A program made the translations under genes and the position numbers. 64,000 nt of DNA from Rhynchosporium graminicola (taxonomy: Eukaryota > Ascomycota > Leotiomycetes > Helotiales > Ploettnerulaceae): NCBI GenBank assembly GCA_900074885.1, contig FJUW01000046.1, positions 597,645-661,644 on the forward strand, written 5' to 3'. Below are positions 11,471-23,449 of this stretch, piece after piece; position 1 is the first letter of the stretch; the number at the start of each line of letters is the position of its first letter. The notes under the pieces are model-generated. The model had not been told where the DNA came from and made no database searches. It saw nothing but the letters and a program-made list of their open reading frames with translations.

Positions 11471-14400
11471 CGAATTTACCTAACGTTATATCGACTTAAG
11501 GATAAGGATATACTATATATCTATCTTAACGTTTAAGTAGTAAGCGATATATAATAAGTAAATTAATACCTTCCCTTAGGTATACTATAACTATCTGTAA
11601 AAGGTAGATATTAGTATATTTTAGGGCAGATTTCGCGGTTTTCGCTACTTTAGTTATCTTAAGAAGTATATAGTTATTATTATCTCCTACTTGCAGATAG
11701 TATAGCTTCCTTAATAACTCTTACCTAAAGTCGAGTTTATTTTCCGAGAAAAAGTTAAGCTTAAGAAGGATTCCTCCTAGTATCTTTAGTATAATATAAT
11801 ATTAGTATACCGGAAACTATAGTAGTTCCTTACTAGAAATTATCCTATATAAGATAAGTATTTCGACGAAATCGGAAATAGTAAGCCTAGAACTTATACT
11901 AGAAAGACTAACTTATAAGCTATTTATCCTACGATAAGTCCTTATAGAAGGGAAGTATTACGCTAGACTCGGCTTATCGATTAACTTAATAAGTAAAGTA
12001 GTATTAGTAGCTACTTCTATCGGAAAGTTATCCTTACTAAATATTTAGATTCTAATATACGTATTAGCTATAAAGGAAGTATTATTTAGGAGGATAGATA
12101 TCTTATCTTTTAACTCTTAAAGTTACGAGTCCGGGGTCTTTATAGTATAAGCGCTAAGGATTAGTATTTCTCTATCCTAAGCTATAGGTAAGATTATAGA
12201 AGAAGAGTTCTTAACTAGGATAAAGTCGTCCTCTTTTTCGTCTTTATAAGAAAGCGATATATAGTTAAGTATAGAAAGTAAGGATAATAGTATCTTAGGT
12301 TAGATTTATTCTATCTTTTTTATTAAGGATAGCGCTAAAGTAAGTTTATTAAAGACTAATAATATTACTAAAATAAGGTTTAGGTAAGAATAAAGCTACG
12401 AGAGGACCTCCTCTAGGTCTTGCGGTAAGCCTTTCCCGAGTCCGCAGATAGGGAAGGACTTATAGGTTCAGGCGATTTATTATCCTCTGAATTATACTCT
12501 TAATCCGGTTAGTATAAGAATCTATTATTAGAATAGTTAAGTATAACTAGTAATTAAGAATAGTACGTATTATACTTATTGAAATTCCCGGTTATTAGTA
12601 GGTATTAAAGAGAGTACTAAGGTTAGTTTATTATCACGGGAACTTAGGGCTAGTACTAGTATAGCTACTAGTTCTAATAGGGTTATCTTCTATTACGCTG
12701 AATAGTCAGTATAGAAGCTAGTACTAATATAGTTAACTTATTAGTCTTATTCCTCTCTTTCTCTTATTATTACTTTCTTCTGAACTCGGCGTATTCTACT
12801 AGAGGTATCTAAGGTTACGGATAGAGTATCAGGAGTTAAGTAAGTACTATTATCGTTAAGTATCGTCCTATTAGTACTATTAGTACTAGTGCTTAACTTT
12901 ATTATTCGCTTCGGGGGTCTCTATCTCGCCTAATACCTTAGCAGTACGAATTATCTATTACTAGTTATTATAACTCCTATATCTCCTTAGTTTACTTGTC
13001 GATACGAGACTATATCTATAAGTAAGCTTCTCTCGCCTGATTCTTAGTATTATAGATCTTTAACTTGAACTCGTTTACTATATTACTATAGTCTTATAAT
13101 AGTATACTTATAGCTAAGCTTAGATCTAAGGCTTAGTATATTCGTCGGATAATAAGGTCTTAGTTTATCTCTTCTACCTCGATATAGGGATTATATTTAT
13201 TATTTAAGAATTATCTTAAGGATAACTCGCTCTTATTCTTAAAAGAATATTTTAAGGCGTCGGCCTTCTGTACTATTACGCTTAGATTCGTATAGAATTA
13301 GAGTAGGAGTTAATATTTCTATTCTTCTAAGCTCTAAGCTATAAAGCTAGTGATTTCCGGAGATAAAGTATTAAGCTAAATAGTAGCCTTATCTTTTATA
13401 TAAATTAGTAGGACCTTAAGGACTATATCCTCTCTATAATAAGCTACTATTATATTAAGTATCGCGATATAGCTAGTAATAGAAGTAGTACTATTAAACT
13501 ATCTTATATCTTATAGGCGAAGTCGTTAGTATTAGGTATTAGGTATAAGTAGCCTATTATCCTATTATAGTCTCCCTAAGTCTTAGGGGTCCGAGTTATC
13601 TCTGTTTCCTACGTTAGGTGCGTTATTATTATATACGAAGTTATAATAGTAATTCGAAAGAGGAAGTTCTATCTCGATAGAAAGTTAGATAGATATTAGA
13701 GTATAAGAGATTAATAGTCTTAGAACTATTAGTATAGAAGATATACGTATAGTTATCTTAGCTTCTAGGGAGCTAGCTTAGAACCGAGTTAAGAAGATAT
13801 TAAAAGAAGCTACTAACTTAAGGGCTATTATTCCTAAAGTGCTAATTACTCTAATAGCCTTATCTTTTAAGTCGGTCAGAATACTAGGGTCTAAGGTACG
13901 GATTAAGACCTTAGCTTATCTCAGAATTAGTAAGAGGATTAGTCTAACTAAGTATTTATTACCTTTATTCTCTATATCCTCTTATAGAATCTAGATAAAG
14001 ATAATATCGCTCTTCTACTTATTCTTAGTATATACTAATACTATAGCTATAGCTATCGGCGGTATAAATATAGGGCTAGGTAGCTAGTTTATTAGGATAA
14101 ATTTATCTTATAGCTATCTTACTAATTCTTCGGCTTTAAGTAAGGTCTTATCCTTTAGTAAGATAGATTATCTTAGTAAGAAAGACTTCGATAACTATAA
14201 TAATTAGTCGATCAGAGAAATCTATTTTTAATAGAAAGAGGTTATCAGGACTGTTAGCTTAAGGAAAGCTTAGTCTCGGATTATTTATAAGTCGGCCGGT
14301 AGAGATATACGTTAGCGTTAACTTCGGGACGTAATCCGTATCGGTATAACTAGTACTCTCTTAGTAGGTTAGTCTAATTCGGTATCTTAGATTAATTAAG

Positions 14401-14815
14401 AGTTATAAAGCGCTATAAGAAAAGGACTCGGTTTAGGTAATAATCGTAATAGTATCTCTAGGTATTCTTAAATAAGGGATATAGATAGACCGGCGAAAGA
14501 AGTCTATATAGATTACTCTAATTTAGGTATTAAAGATAAAAATCTCCCTTAGTAATCTCTTAAGCGATTACTTCTCCCTTTAGTATTAGAGCCTCTAATA
14601 TAGCGGTATATAGAGTAGTACTACTAGTAAAGTCTCCGGAGTATCGCAGGGGTTCTAAGTAAGTAAGAGAAGGTCCTTTATATAAGAGGTAGTAGTTTAG
14701 AGACTTAATTTTACCTTATACTCTTAGAATTACTACTATATTAGGGGGCGTCCGAGATATATATATAGTAAAAGTCTTGATTCTATCTATCGCTATAGTA
14801 GGAGGAACTATCTAA
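11471..14815 (-). pseudogene. Unclassified RIP-degraded element, minus strand
   Basis: The minus strand shows long protein-like stretches interrupted by TAG/TAA at Trp/Gln positions. One part, near 13,000-13,350, reads as a Gln/Glu/Lys-rich helical segment that could belong to a Gag-like protein. I could not find reverse transcriptase or integrase signatures, so the class is left open. CpA/TpG depletion continues to the right edge. Confidence 0.45.
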
Positions 14816-16289
14816 GTGAAGCTAACTAACGGCACTAAGTACTTAGTGCTATCTTATCTCGTGATGATGTCCCGTGACAATTACTACCCAGCTGAAGAAG
14901 AGAACCGAGCTGTCACTGCTACCCGTCACATTTTTCTTCAACCAAATGTCTCAAAGTACCGTCTCAGTCACACCCCGCGTTCACTTTATCTCCGACTAGA
15001 TAATAAGCAAGCAGACAACTTTAGTGGGCAAAGCATTCCTACCAAGCGCCAGCGCCGACCTATCTCAACAAAGAACTGAACACGACAGAATTCCCAAGAT
15101 GTGATATTTCAGTACATCGTTCCATTTATTATGCTCCCACATTCGACTTACGAGTCGCAGAATTCTGGGGAGCGCCGAGTGGCTGATCCTGCGAACTTCC
15201 TTGGAACGGCATAACGGCTATGTGCTTGCTTGCTGGCTGGTGCTGCAGCCATGCAGCTTTCCACCTCGGCCCGCCACCTCCACAGTCTATTTGATTTCCC
15301 ATGCATTGCTTCGTTGCTTTTTCGCTTCTCTTGCTTCCACTCCTTGATATCATAATACATCGTATTCCTATTTCCTCAACTCGGTTCCTAGAAAGCAGAC
15401 AGGTGAGCAGAGAGGCAAGCAGAATACGCATGCATACGCAACAAGCCGTGTGGAAACGGCGGTGAGGCTGCAATTTTCCCATTCTCATTCGCCAGAAGCA
15501 GAACATCTGTGTCTTCGGCTTACCATGTGTATTCATCCTCCTGTGTTCGACACGTCAGATATCAAGCTATCCAAAATTGCATTATCTTGCAGTTGTATCC
15601 TCGAGTAGATACTCTTATTATGCACCTTTCCGGTCGTGAAAAGAAGAAAGTCAAGCCAGCCATGCGAGGTTTTGACGTGGAGAGGATCCAGAAGTCCAAG
15701 CCACATCCCCAGATGTCAGCTTTGCAGCTCTTCGGCCTTTTCTCCTATTCTGGAAACAATGAGCGATTGGTGGATGGGATTCTCTGGCTCATAGTTCATG
15801 GCATCGCATTGGAACGACAGAATCAGGTAAAAGGCTTCGTAATCTGGTTAATGGCTACCTGGCTAGAAAAAGGAAGTCAAGGCAGATTCGTTTGTTGTTT
15901 GCTAAGCTACTGTGTATGTATACACTCGTTGCTACGATTTCCGTCGAGGGCGGGAAGTTGTTGACGCCGTGTTTGTCCAGAATGTCGCGAATAGCGAGGC
16001 TAGCTCGGATAGCCAAGCTATCGGCGATAACGCGGGTATTACACGTATCGAAAATAGCTCTTCCCCATGCTAGGCAGAAGATTATTCTCTTGATTTCATG
16101 ATGTAGAAAAAACCTTAGTATGAGTTATTATGGTACTATCTCATTTTTCATGTAAAGCACATTACAGCATCCAAGCCAAATCCCCAGGTCGGAGCCCACT
16201 CAATCAATTCTCCCAAACAGGAATGCAAATCTCGCCAAACGACTCGCTTCGAAAAATGGGGTATCGAATAATAACAACGCCAACCAGAA
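14816..16289. other. Gene-free stretch after the transposon block
   Basis: Base usage is normal again. Short frames exist on both strands. On the minus strand, 15,980-16,060 and 15,715-15,850 give protein-like fragments that could be remnants of a lost gene, but no family could be assigned. No promoter or RNA gene is apparent. Confidence 0.5.
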
Positions 16290-16680
16290 TCAAAGATATT
16301 GCCAACCACAAGTCAAGCCCTTAACAATCTCATCTGCGGCCCTTTTGGACTCTTCTTCCCCTTCGGCTCCACTACAACCAACACCTCTGCCCGCCCGAGG
16401 ACTTTCTCCAACAACAGGCCTCACACCCTGCGGATTCCAGAAAACATCTTCCGGATCCATAACCCCCTTAACCCACTCCAGTTTCTTCAAATAATCCCCC
16501 TAATATAACTCCTGCGCATCCGTTGCGTGACCGCGGATTCGTGGACAGGTGGGCCATGGCTCTGTCACCAGCGTTAACTGAATGTTTCATCATTTCTCCG
16601 AGGAGTGTTCCTCCTCTAACAATGGCGCGATGTGTTTCGCGGTTCATGTTGCCGGCGGCACGTCGACATCCAGATTATAC
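16290..16680 (-). pseudogene. FAD-linked (BBE-type) oxidase, C-terminal relic
   Basis: The minus strand ends with a motif typical of the berberine-bridge-enzyme tail of secreted FAD oxidases: KKLEWVKGVMDPEDVFWNPQ near 16,430-16,490. In the family this tail packs under the flavin domain. Immediately upstream, DAQELY is followed by a TAG where Trp is expected, and the preceding stretch lies in another frame, so at least one frameshift and one stop are present. No N-terminal flavin-binding domain is found further upstream. It is a decayed fragment. Confidence 0.7.
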
Positions 16681-16689
16681 CGCTGGGCA

Positions 16690-19658
16690 CCCCATGACTT
16701 AAAAGGCAGATCTCCTGGGGAAGCGTATAGATTTGTATCGTGGTTCAAAGCGGCTCTACTGGCTTTTGCGATCGCGCTAGGGTTTGAACCCATTTGATTT
16801 GCGGATGGAGTAGGATACTGAGATGGGTCTCTTGATAAGCGAGAGAGTTAAGTAGGAAGTAAAAATCATGGGTTTGGAACTTGAGGAGGGATTGCCTCTC
16901 TCGTTCCTGCTCGGCTGCGCGTACAGGAGGGAGAAACAAAAAATGAATAAAGCAAGGGAAGGTCAATCGTTTGCTCACATGGCAGAGGCTTGAGATTGAG
17001 AGCTTGGGATGGACATTGGTTTCTCCTCTAATTGTTTTCCACCACTGATGACCAGAGAAACGTGTTTCAGTTGTTCGAGGCTATTCCGAAAGGCAGCATG
17101 GGTAATGCGTGTCTGGCGGCCCTGGGTAGAGCGAATTTTTTATTTCGCTTGAGAAGCTTTTGTGCGAACGTGGTGTTACTGAAAGCAGCAAATACGCTTT
17201 GTGCTGGGAGAATTTCGTCTATGGGAGGACGTTGGATGTTACATCTTTGCATTCATTAAACGTTCAAGAATTTGCTATCTCTGCACCTTCCTAGCTCTGC
17301 TTATTGAAGTGTTCGTTCTGACATTTCCTATCGCTGAAAACGTCAAGTACCTTAGGCTATAGAGAAGAAATGCGAGATCTATAAGGAAGACAGCATTGAT
17401 ATAATTGTGCTCTTGTCAGCTGGTAAATTGTTTCGTGGAACAGTACGGCGAATTTGTCGTGAACCGTAATTCCAGATTATTAGTTGTCTTGTCTGCTTAG
17501 AGTTTGTTGAGCATTTCATCTAGCGAGCTTTAAGCGGGGTTCAACACATAAGCGAGTTCGTTTGTCAACAAGCCAAAGACCGAGGGTGGACTAATCAGTT
17601 CCGGCGAAGCAATGCTCCGCCGGATATGTATTTGTGAACCATAATACAACTATCATCAGATCTTTGCCACAGAATTTGCTAACTGGGAACTGATTACGCG
17701 TTGCTGAATTGTTACTTCTAGTAGTGTCCCGTGACATCTTCGTGGCTTTAGAATCAGGTTGCGATACTGAAATATAACCAAATCTCTCTTCGTTTGCAGT
17801 GATTATACGTGTCATCTTAAATTGGGTATTCACCAATCCTGGAGGTCAAGCTGGCAATTGCTACTATGGGAATGGCTTCTCATAAAGTGCAGAACTGCCT
17901 CTAACCCGTATGCTTTTCAGGTAATAAATTGTAGTAGCCAGCCTACAAGATGTTCCTGATATCGGGCATTTGTAAGATTCCCGTTCAATCACGAGATCCA
18001 TGGTGAGCTTTTTCCAGTGGTGCCCGATGGAGTAAGTTCCTGTAAGATTAACGGCCCACGGTTAATGATTAGGGCTATTTGCGAGAATAAAGCAGTCTAA
18101 TTTCAGTCAACACCTATGCCAATATATGATCTCGTTCATATTATGGAGTGCTAGACAAGATGGCCAAAACGTGCACGTATTCACACCAGATTTGATCGCC
18201 GAGCATAGAGGATTTCTTGCATGGTAGGGACAGATGTTGATTCTCTAGTATTTGATTCTGCTTTAGGTTCAGTGCGTTGCTTGATGATTTATTGGATATT
18301 GTATCCCTGGCTGGCTTCTACAAGGCAAGCAAATTCATTGATATTCTCTTACATTTATATAAAGAAAATGGACAGCGAGTCGTGTCCAATACAGTCAGTC
18401 CTATTGCTGTAAGTGAGCTTAACAAGGCTAGCTCACTGCACTTAATCTGATCACCTAAAGTTTCTATCAGAAAGGCACGAATGAATCACTATGGACTGGG
18501 GATTCGCTTACTTCAAAAGTCATTCACGAAAAGAACCGCTCAAATTCCCACCGAATTACCCTCTCCAGCTACGAATACCTTACTTATTTCCAACCTCATC
18601 CCCCTCCGGCACCACCACACCAGTCCCGATGAATCCAAGAGAACCAAAAGATTGTCAGCCAGGAGATTGCTGAACGAGTTTCTTTCCGTTTATCTATAGA
18701 CACTCTGCGATATCAACCATCGCGCTGTCTTCGTCGCATTCTGTGGTCCGGGTCAGGCATGTCATTATGTTGGAGATGCTCCGTATTGTTGGTAGATGTG
18801 AGATTTTTGCCCTTTGGAATCTCATTTCTACGCACCCTACCCACCCTATCTAAAACCCAGCTCACCCACATAATTTCTGCGTTCCTCATACCCTCACCAC
18901 ACACACCACAACTCACAACAACCGCCAACTCCATCTCAAGAAGCTAAACTCATTTCCAATACACCTGCAGGCCGACAATGCCTGACCGTGGAGTGGAGGA
19001 TATCAGGAATGTGCATGCATGGTACGCAATCTCAGGTAGTGAGTGCTATGTTTTTGATCGCGGGTTCAGTTTGACAAGCATCAGAGCTACTCGCAGATCT
19101 CAGAATAGCATTGTATTTTTCATGACGCAGAGCATAAATGAACCTTTCTGTGATTTCTTCTGTTCCATGTGCATGTGGGATGTATGATTCCATTGATCTG
19201 ACTTAAAGAAATTGAAGGGCTAGCAATCGGGTGACACTTTTACTCTATCAGTGTAAATAAAGTAGAGTTTAGTAAGTGACAGTGAAATTGACATGGTTCA
19301 GCGGCTGAGTCTAGTGAGTTGAGTGATTTAATATACGTACGTGTATTTGCCCTTTCAGTCGAGTTGAGCCCTGACCTGAATAGAATCTTCTCCACTTGTC
19401 TCTTACATTGGTGAGTGATGATTTCGGCTTGAGTTATATCATTCATCTAGTCCTGATCAGGAGATTGAAGAACGACATCGCAGTTTGAAATAGGGTATGG
19501 TCAAGGATGCATACTCCAAGAGAAGAACAGGCAGCGACAAGTCGAAGTCAAAATTCCCATCTACTCTATGCTCTATATAAACACATCTCCCCATACCTTG
19601 CATCCATAACGTACATACAATACAGCACTCCTTGATTTTCTACTCCACCTCTAAAAGT
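16690..19658. other. Gene-poor interval
   Basis: Only short overlapping frames on both strands, without domains, plausible introns or consistent coding bias. A motif TAGTGTCCCGTGACAT with flanks at 17,721-17,765 recurs at 33,314-33,351. The last part, 19,450-19,658, is the 3' flank of the mS29 gene. Confidence 0.5.
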
Positions 19659-21239
19659 TTACACCCGCATCCATAAGGCCGTCCTCTGAATCTCGCCCAC
19701 GACTCCATTCCCAGCCAAAGTCCACTTCTCCGTAACATTCTCCTCATCAACCTTACTCCTCAACACCCCGCTCTTAGCCCAATACTCCATCAAACCCCTC
19801 GCCTCTTTCTTACTCAATCCTTTAAGACGCAGCACATCAACACTAGCAAGCGCCTTATCCACTCTTACATCATAGTTCTTCTCAAACGGATCTCTGGGCG
19901 TGACATCCGTACCTGCTTTTCGATCTTCGGATTGCTTGATAGCGAGATTCAAAGATTTTGATACCGGTGCGTGACTTTTATTGGTGGCTGCTAGAACGGC
20001 GCCGCCGTTAGGGAGCTTGCTAGAGCCGGAGAGGTGGTCGATGAAATGCTTGATGATGACGAGGTCGTGCGAGTGGATGAGGGAGAAGTCTGGGGCGCGG
20101 TAGAGGGAGTTTTGCATCGTGAAGCTGACGCCATCGAGACACATGAGGATAGGTGGACGACCTTTGAGAGTGAGTTCTGACCACAAGGCTTGGAAGATAG
20201 GCCAGGCAATGTCGGGATCTCGAGCGCCTAGTTCGCAGAGTCTGAATAGGGATATGTCGGTAGAGATGGGGATGGGAAGGTTGTGTTCTTGGGCCACATT
20301 TAGATCGGCTAGAACGATGCTATTGGCTTTGCCAATTTGGTTTAATAAGTTGGCGATATATGTGTTTTGGGTGTAGAGGGGTGGGTCTGTGCCTGGTACG
20401 GCGGCATATTCTGTTACGGCGTTTGTGACTTCTTGAGCTGTGGTTGACATCAGTCACTGTTACATGATCAAAGGGACAATAAACATACCTTCAGGAATAT
20501 TGACCACAACCCATCCTTTCACAAAGACCGAAGCCATAGCACTTAACAACATCAAACTCTTTCCTGTCCCCTGCGCTCCGTCAACGACCAGCCTAACAGT
20601 CTCCCTCCTCTCACCCGCATCCATCAACATCCTATTCAGCACCGCCGTCTCCTCTCTGATCAAAAGAGCCGGTCTCCTGAAAATCCCCCAACCCTGCGTC
20701 GTCTTGAACGCCTCGACCGCTCTCAAAGAATCTACCGTAACACCATTCAAACCTACAACCTTCCCAACATAACTTCTATCACCACTTCCAAGCACAGCCG
20801 CAGCCAACGACTCGGGTTTTTTTGTCCCCTCACCGTTTTGATCCGCAATCTCATCAACCATCCTCCCATCCAAATCCTTTAAGTTCAAAACCTCAAGCGC
20901 ATTCGTATTACTCAGAATAATCCTCTTCCTTATAGCTTTACGTTCTCCACTCGCAGGCGGCTTGCCCGTCTTCACAAATGCCTTCTTCTTAAGCCGCAAC
21001 GTCGTCGCTCCCTTCGATTTCGCTATGACCTTTCCCGGTTTGACGGATTTCTTAGGAGGCGTAGCATCCCTCTTCGCCGACGTTGAGAATCTTGCCGCAT
21101 TGCCTGCTGCTGCTATGAAAGTCGTCGATGTGGTTGGGTTGGCTAGTCGTATTACCAAGGGCGAAGAAGAAGCCAATGGATTCGTAGGCCGTGAAAGACA
21201 TTTCCAGCATTGAGTAGACGCCATTCTGAGCGTATACAA
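19659..21239 (-). CDS. DAP3: Mitochondrial small-subunit ribosomal protein mS29 (DAP3)
   Basis: mS29 is the GTP-binding P-loop protein of the mitochondrial small ribosomal subunit. Two exons: 21,239-20,489 and 20,437-19,659, joined by a 51 bp GT-AG intron (20,438-20,488) in phase 1. The product is 509 aa from the first ATG, or 504 aa from an in-frame ATG at 21,224. The N terminus is rich in Arg, Ser and Ala, consistent with a mitochondrial targeting sequence, followed by a Lys-rich linker. A Walker A motif, GAQGTGKS, lies near residues 221-228. The family box IPEAQEV is rebuilt across the intron and the rest matches the DAP3 ATPase fold. It diverges from RRS1 over a 252 bp gap. Confidence 0.95.
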
Positions 21240-21491
21240 GCGTGATATGTGAGCTCAATTGGTGCTCAAGGAGCTGTATCCCATATACACAACACATCCA
21301 AAGCCAATCCGAGATCAAGAAATTGTAGCTAGACTATGACGCTAAAAAGCGGCCGCTTGAACTACAGCTCCACCAAAAAGTCCTGCGACCATTTTTCTTA
21401 TCCGTGTGCTTAAGAGCTTCAATTTTGCGACAATCAACTAAAACCACCTTTCCATCTTCTCGACTAGAAAAAAAACGAAGTTCCGATCAAG
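21240..21491. promoter_or_regulatory. Shared divergent promoter of mS29 and RRS1
   Basis: Only 252 bp separate the start codons of two ribosome-related genes transcribed apart. The gap contains GCGGCCGC near 21,350 and a pyrimidine-rich stretch before the RRS1 start. No TATA box is obvious. Co-regulation is an inference from the layout. Confidence 0.5.
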
Positions 21492-22152
21492 ATGTCGACT
21501 CCTGCCGCGAAACTGCAAGTTGTAGTCAACAAGCCCACACCATATACCTTCGACCTCGGCCTCTTACTCGCCTCAGACCCGAACCCATTGCTCCTCACGA
21601 CTCCCGAGAATCTCGAGGACGATCTCGCAGCCACAGCAAGAGATGGCGCACAAGCATTGCTGAATCAGTTGCTGGGTACATGTCCGATCCAGAGCACGCC
21701 TGCCGGGGTACTGTTATCGTTGCCGGAGATAGAGACCAGACTACCTAGAGAGAAGGTACGTTGAATTTCCACAGCATTTGAAACTCAAGAAACACTCGCT
21801 AACCTCTCTCTCTCTTCCTTTTCAGCCGCTTCCCCCACCCAAACTCCAAACCACATGGGAGAAATTCGCTCTCAAGAAAGGCATTAAAGCCAAGACGGCC
21901 GAGCAGCGCAAGAAGATGGTCTACGACGAAGCGACCGGTGAATGGGTGCCCAAATGGGGTTACAAAGGCGCCAACAAGAAGGGCGAAGATGCTTGGATCG
22001 TGGAAGTTGACGAGAAGAAGGAGAGGGAGAGGAAAGAGGGCACTACGGTGCAGGGTGATAGTAGGAGGGCGAGGGTGGAGAGGGTTAAGCGTGGAGAGAG
22101 GCTGCAGAGGAAGAATCAGAGGAAGGAGAGGATCCCGGGCTCGTCGAAGTGA
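21492..22152 (+). CDS. RRS1: Ribosome biogenesis regulator Rrs1
   Basis: Rrs1 is a nucleolar factor needed for 60S subunit assembly; in yeast it acts with Rpf2 to bring the 5S RNP into pre-ribosomes. Two exons, 21,492-21,755 and 21,826-22,152, flank a 70 bp GT-AG intron with a pyrimidine-rich 3' end. The 195-196 aa product is close to the usual ~200 aa. The N-terminal half carries the family pattern with FDLGLLLASDPNPL and LLTTPENLEDDL. The second exon has the hallmark LPPPKLQTTWEKFALKKGI and KWGYKGANKKGEDAW, then a strongly basic tail suited to RNA binding and nucleolar location. Confidence 0.96.
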
Positions 22153-23449
22153 GGGCTGTGTTAAGACTTGGGAAGATTTTACGTGCTTGCTTACTGGCAT
22201 TGTCTGGCGTTGGCGGATGGTTTTGTATGGCTGGTTGGCGTTTGTCAGGGTCTGGTAGGATGGCTCAACGTAGCTATCGAGGGAAAAGTACTAGAATCGG
22301 ACATGAGAAACTCAATAAACCTTTGATCCTAAATCTTTGCGAGCTTACGCATTCACATCACCAGTACATTGAGTGCTCGTGAACCATTTCCAAACTCCCG
22401 AAGTCTATTAAGACGATGTTAAACACCAGCTGATTTGAAATCACGAAATTGGTTCACCACCTTTACTCAAGTAATCATAGAAAGTCACTAGATATCATAA
22501 GAATTTGATTAAACACAGCTTCACCGGTCGTGAACGAAAGCAGAGCGGTCTCATTGGTCGCTGAGCCTGAGAGTCACCCGTTAAAGCACATTAAGATCAG
22601 TCGCTCGAAATGGGAGAAGTTATTAGTTCGCTGATTTGTCTTGATCATATATTCATTCATCTGACAGCATGACGCTGCCTACGATTCGGACTGCCGTGCA
22701 AAACGTCCATCCATCCATTCATCCATTGCCTGAAAATCGCATCCATAATCGTAGTACTCTTACATATGACCTAGCAACGAGCCAGTCAGTATTTTGCTCT
22801 ATTCCCAGCAAAGTTGTTGCGGTGAACAGCCCCTTCCATACGCAATGCTCTATCCAAGGGGAAGAGAAAGGGAAAGCGGCAGGCAGTAATCCAATCTAAA
22901 TCCCCTCCAAATCTCCCCACGAAACCATTACATCCATCCGACCACTGACCCCTCCCTTCCCGCAACCATGCCAAAACAGAAACACCCGTAAAATGCTGGT
23001 TCCTCCCGTTTTCTCATAAGAGGACATAGAGAAAGAAAACAGCGATGCGAAAGTGTTAGCGAAAGGAGAATTCAAAGTCAATATGCCACCATCCATTTGT
23101 GGAAACGCTAGGGTATTAGACAGACTCAATTTGAGGCAAAAGAGAATCGTAAGAAGAACAAGGCAGATGAAAGAAAACAAGCTTCAAATTTGGGAGCGGT
23201 CCACGATGAAAAGCTTGCTTCGAGATGCCAAGATTCGAGAAGAGGCCGGGAATCCGTTGAGCGAATGCTGCTTTCCCACAGAGAATATGGCTCGCAGCTG
23301 GTCGAATCGTGACCCGCCTGTGTCCCATTCGTTTGGCTGAAAGTCTTTGCTCGTAAGCAGCAGGGACAGCCGTATGCTGGGCAATCTTCAGTAGTCGCCC
23401 GTTTTTCATACTTTTTGAGGGCAGGTTATCGAAAGCCAGGTCCGGTTTC
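22153..23449. other. Intergenic, convergent RRS1 / RhoGAP 3' flanks
   Basis: Lies between two genes that converge. It contains short frames without domains on both strands. A pentanucleotide-like CCATCCATCCATT run occurs near 22,708-22,725. No RNA gene was recognised. Confidence 0.5.

Larger units (their letters stand above)
1..14815. repeat. RIP-degraded retrotransposon mosaic
   Basis: The whole left end is AT-rich and has no intact gene. CpA and TpG dinucleotides are nearly absent over long stretches while TpA is very common and CpG survives, which is the footprint of RIP acting on CpA. Reading frames of retroelement proteins can still be followed, but Trp and Gln codons have become TAG/TAA and Cys codons have become Tyr codons. 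LTR copies lie in both orientations, so several elements are nested or rearranged here. The listed short ATG-started frames in this block are fragments of LTRs and not genes. The block ends sharply near 14,816, where normal TG/CA usage returns. Confidence 0.93.

Noticed and set aside
15509..15964. 151 aa frame on +
   Set aside because: No domain, and the minus strand gives equally protein-like fragments here. Left as unassigned.
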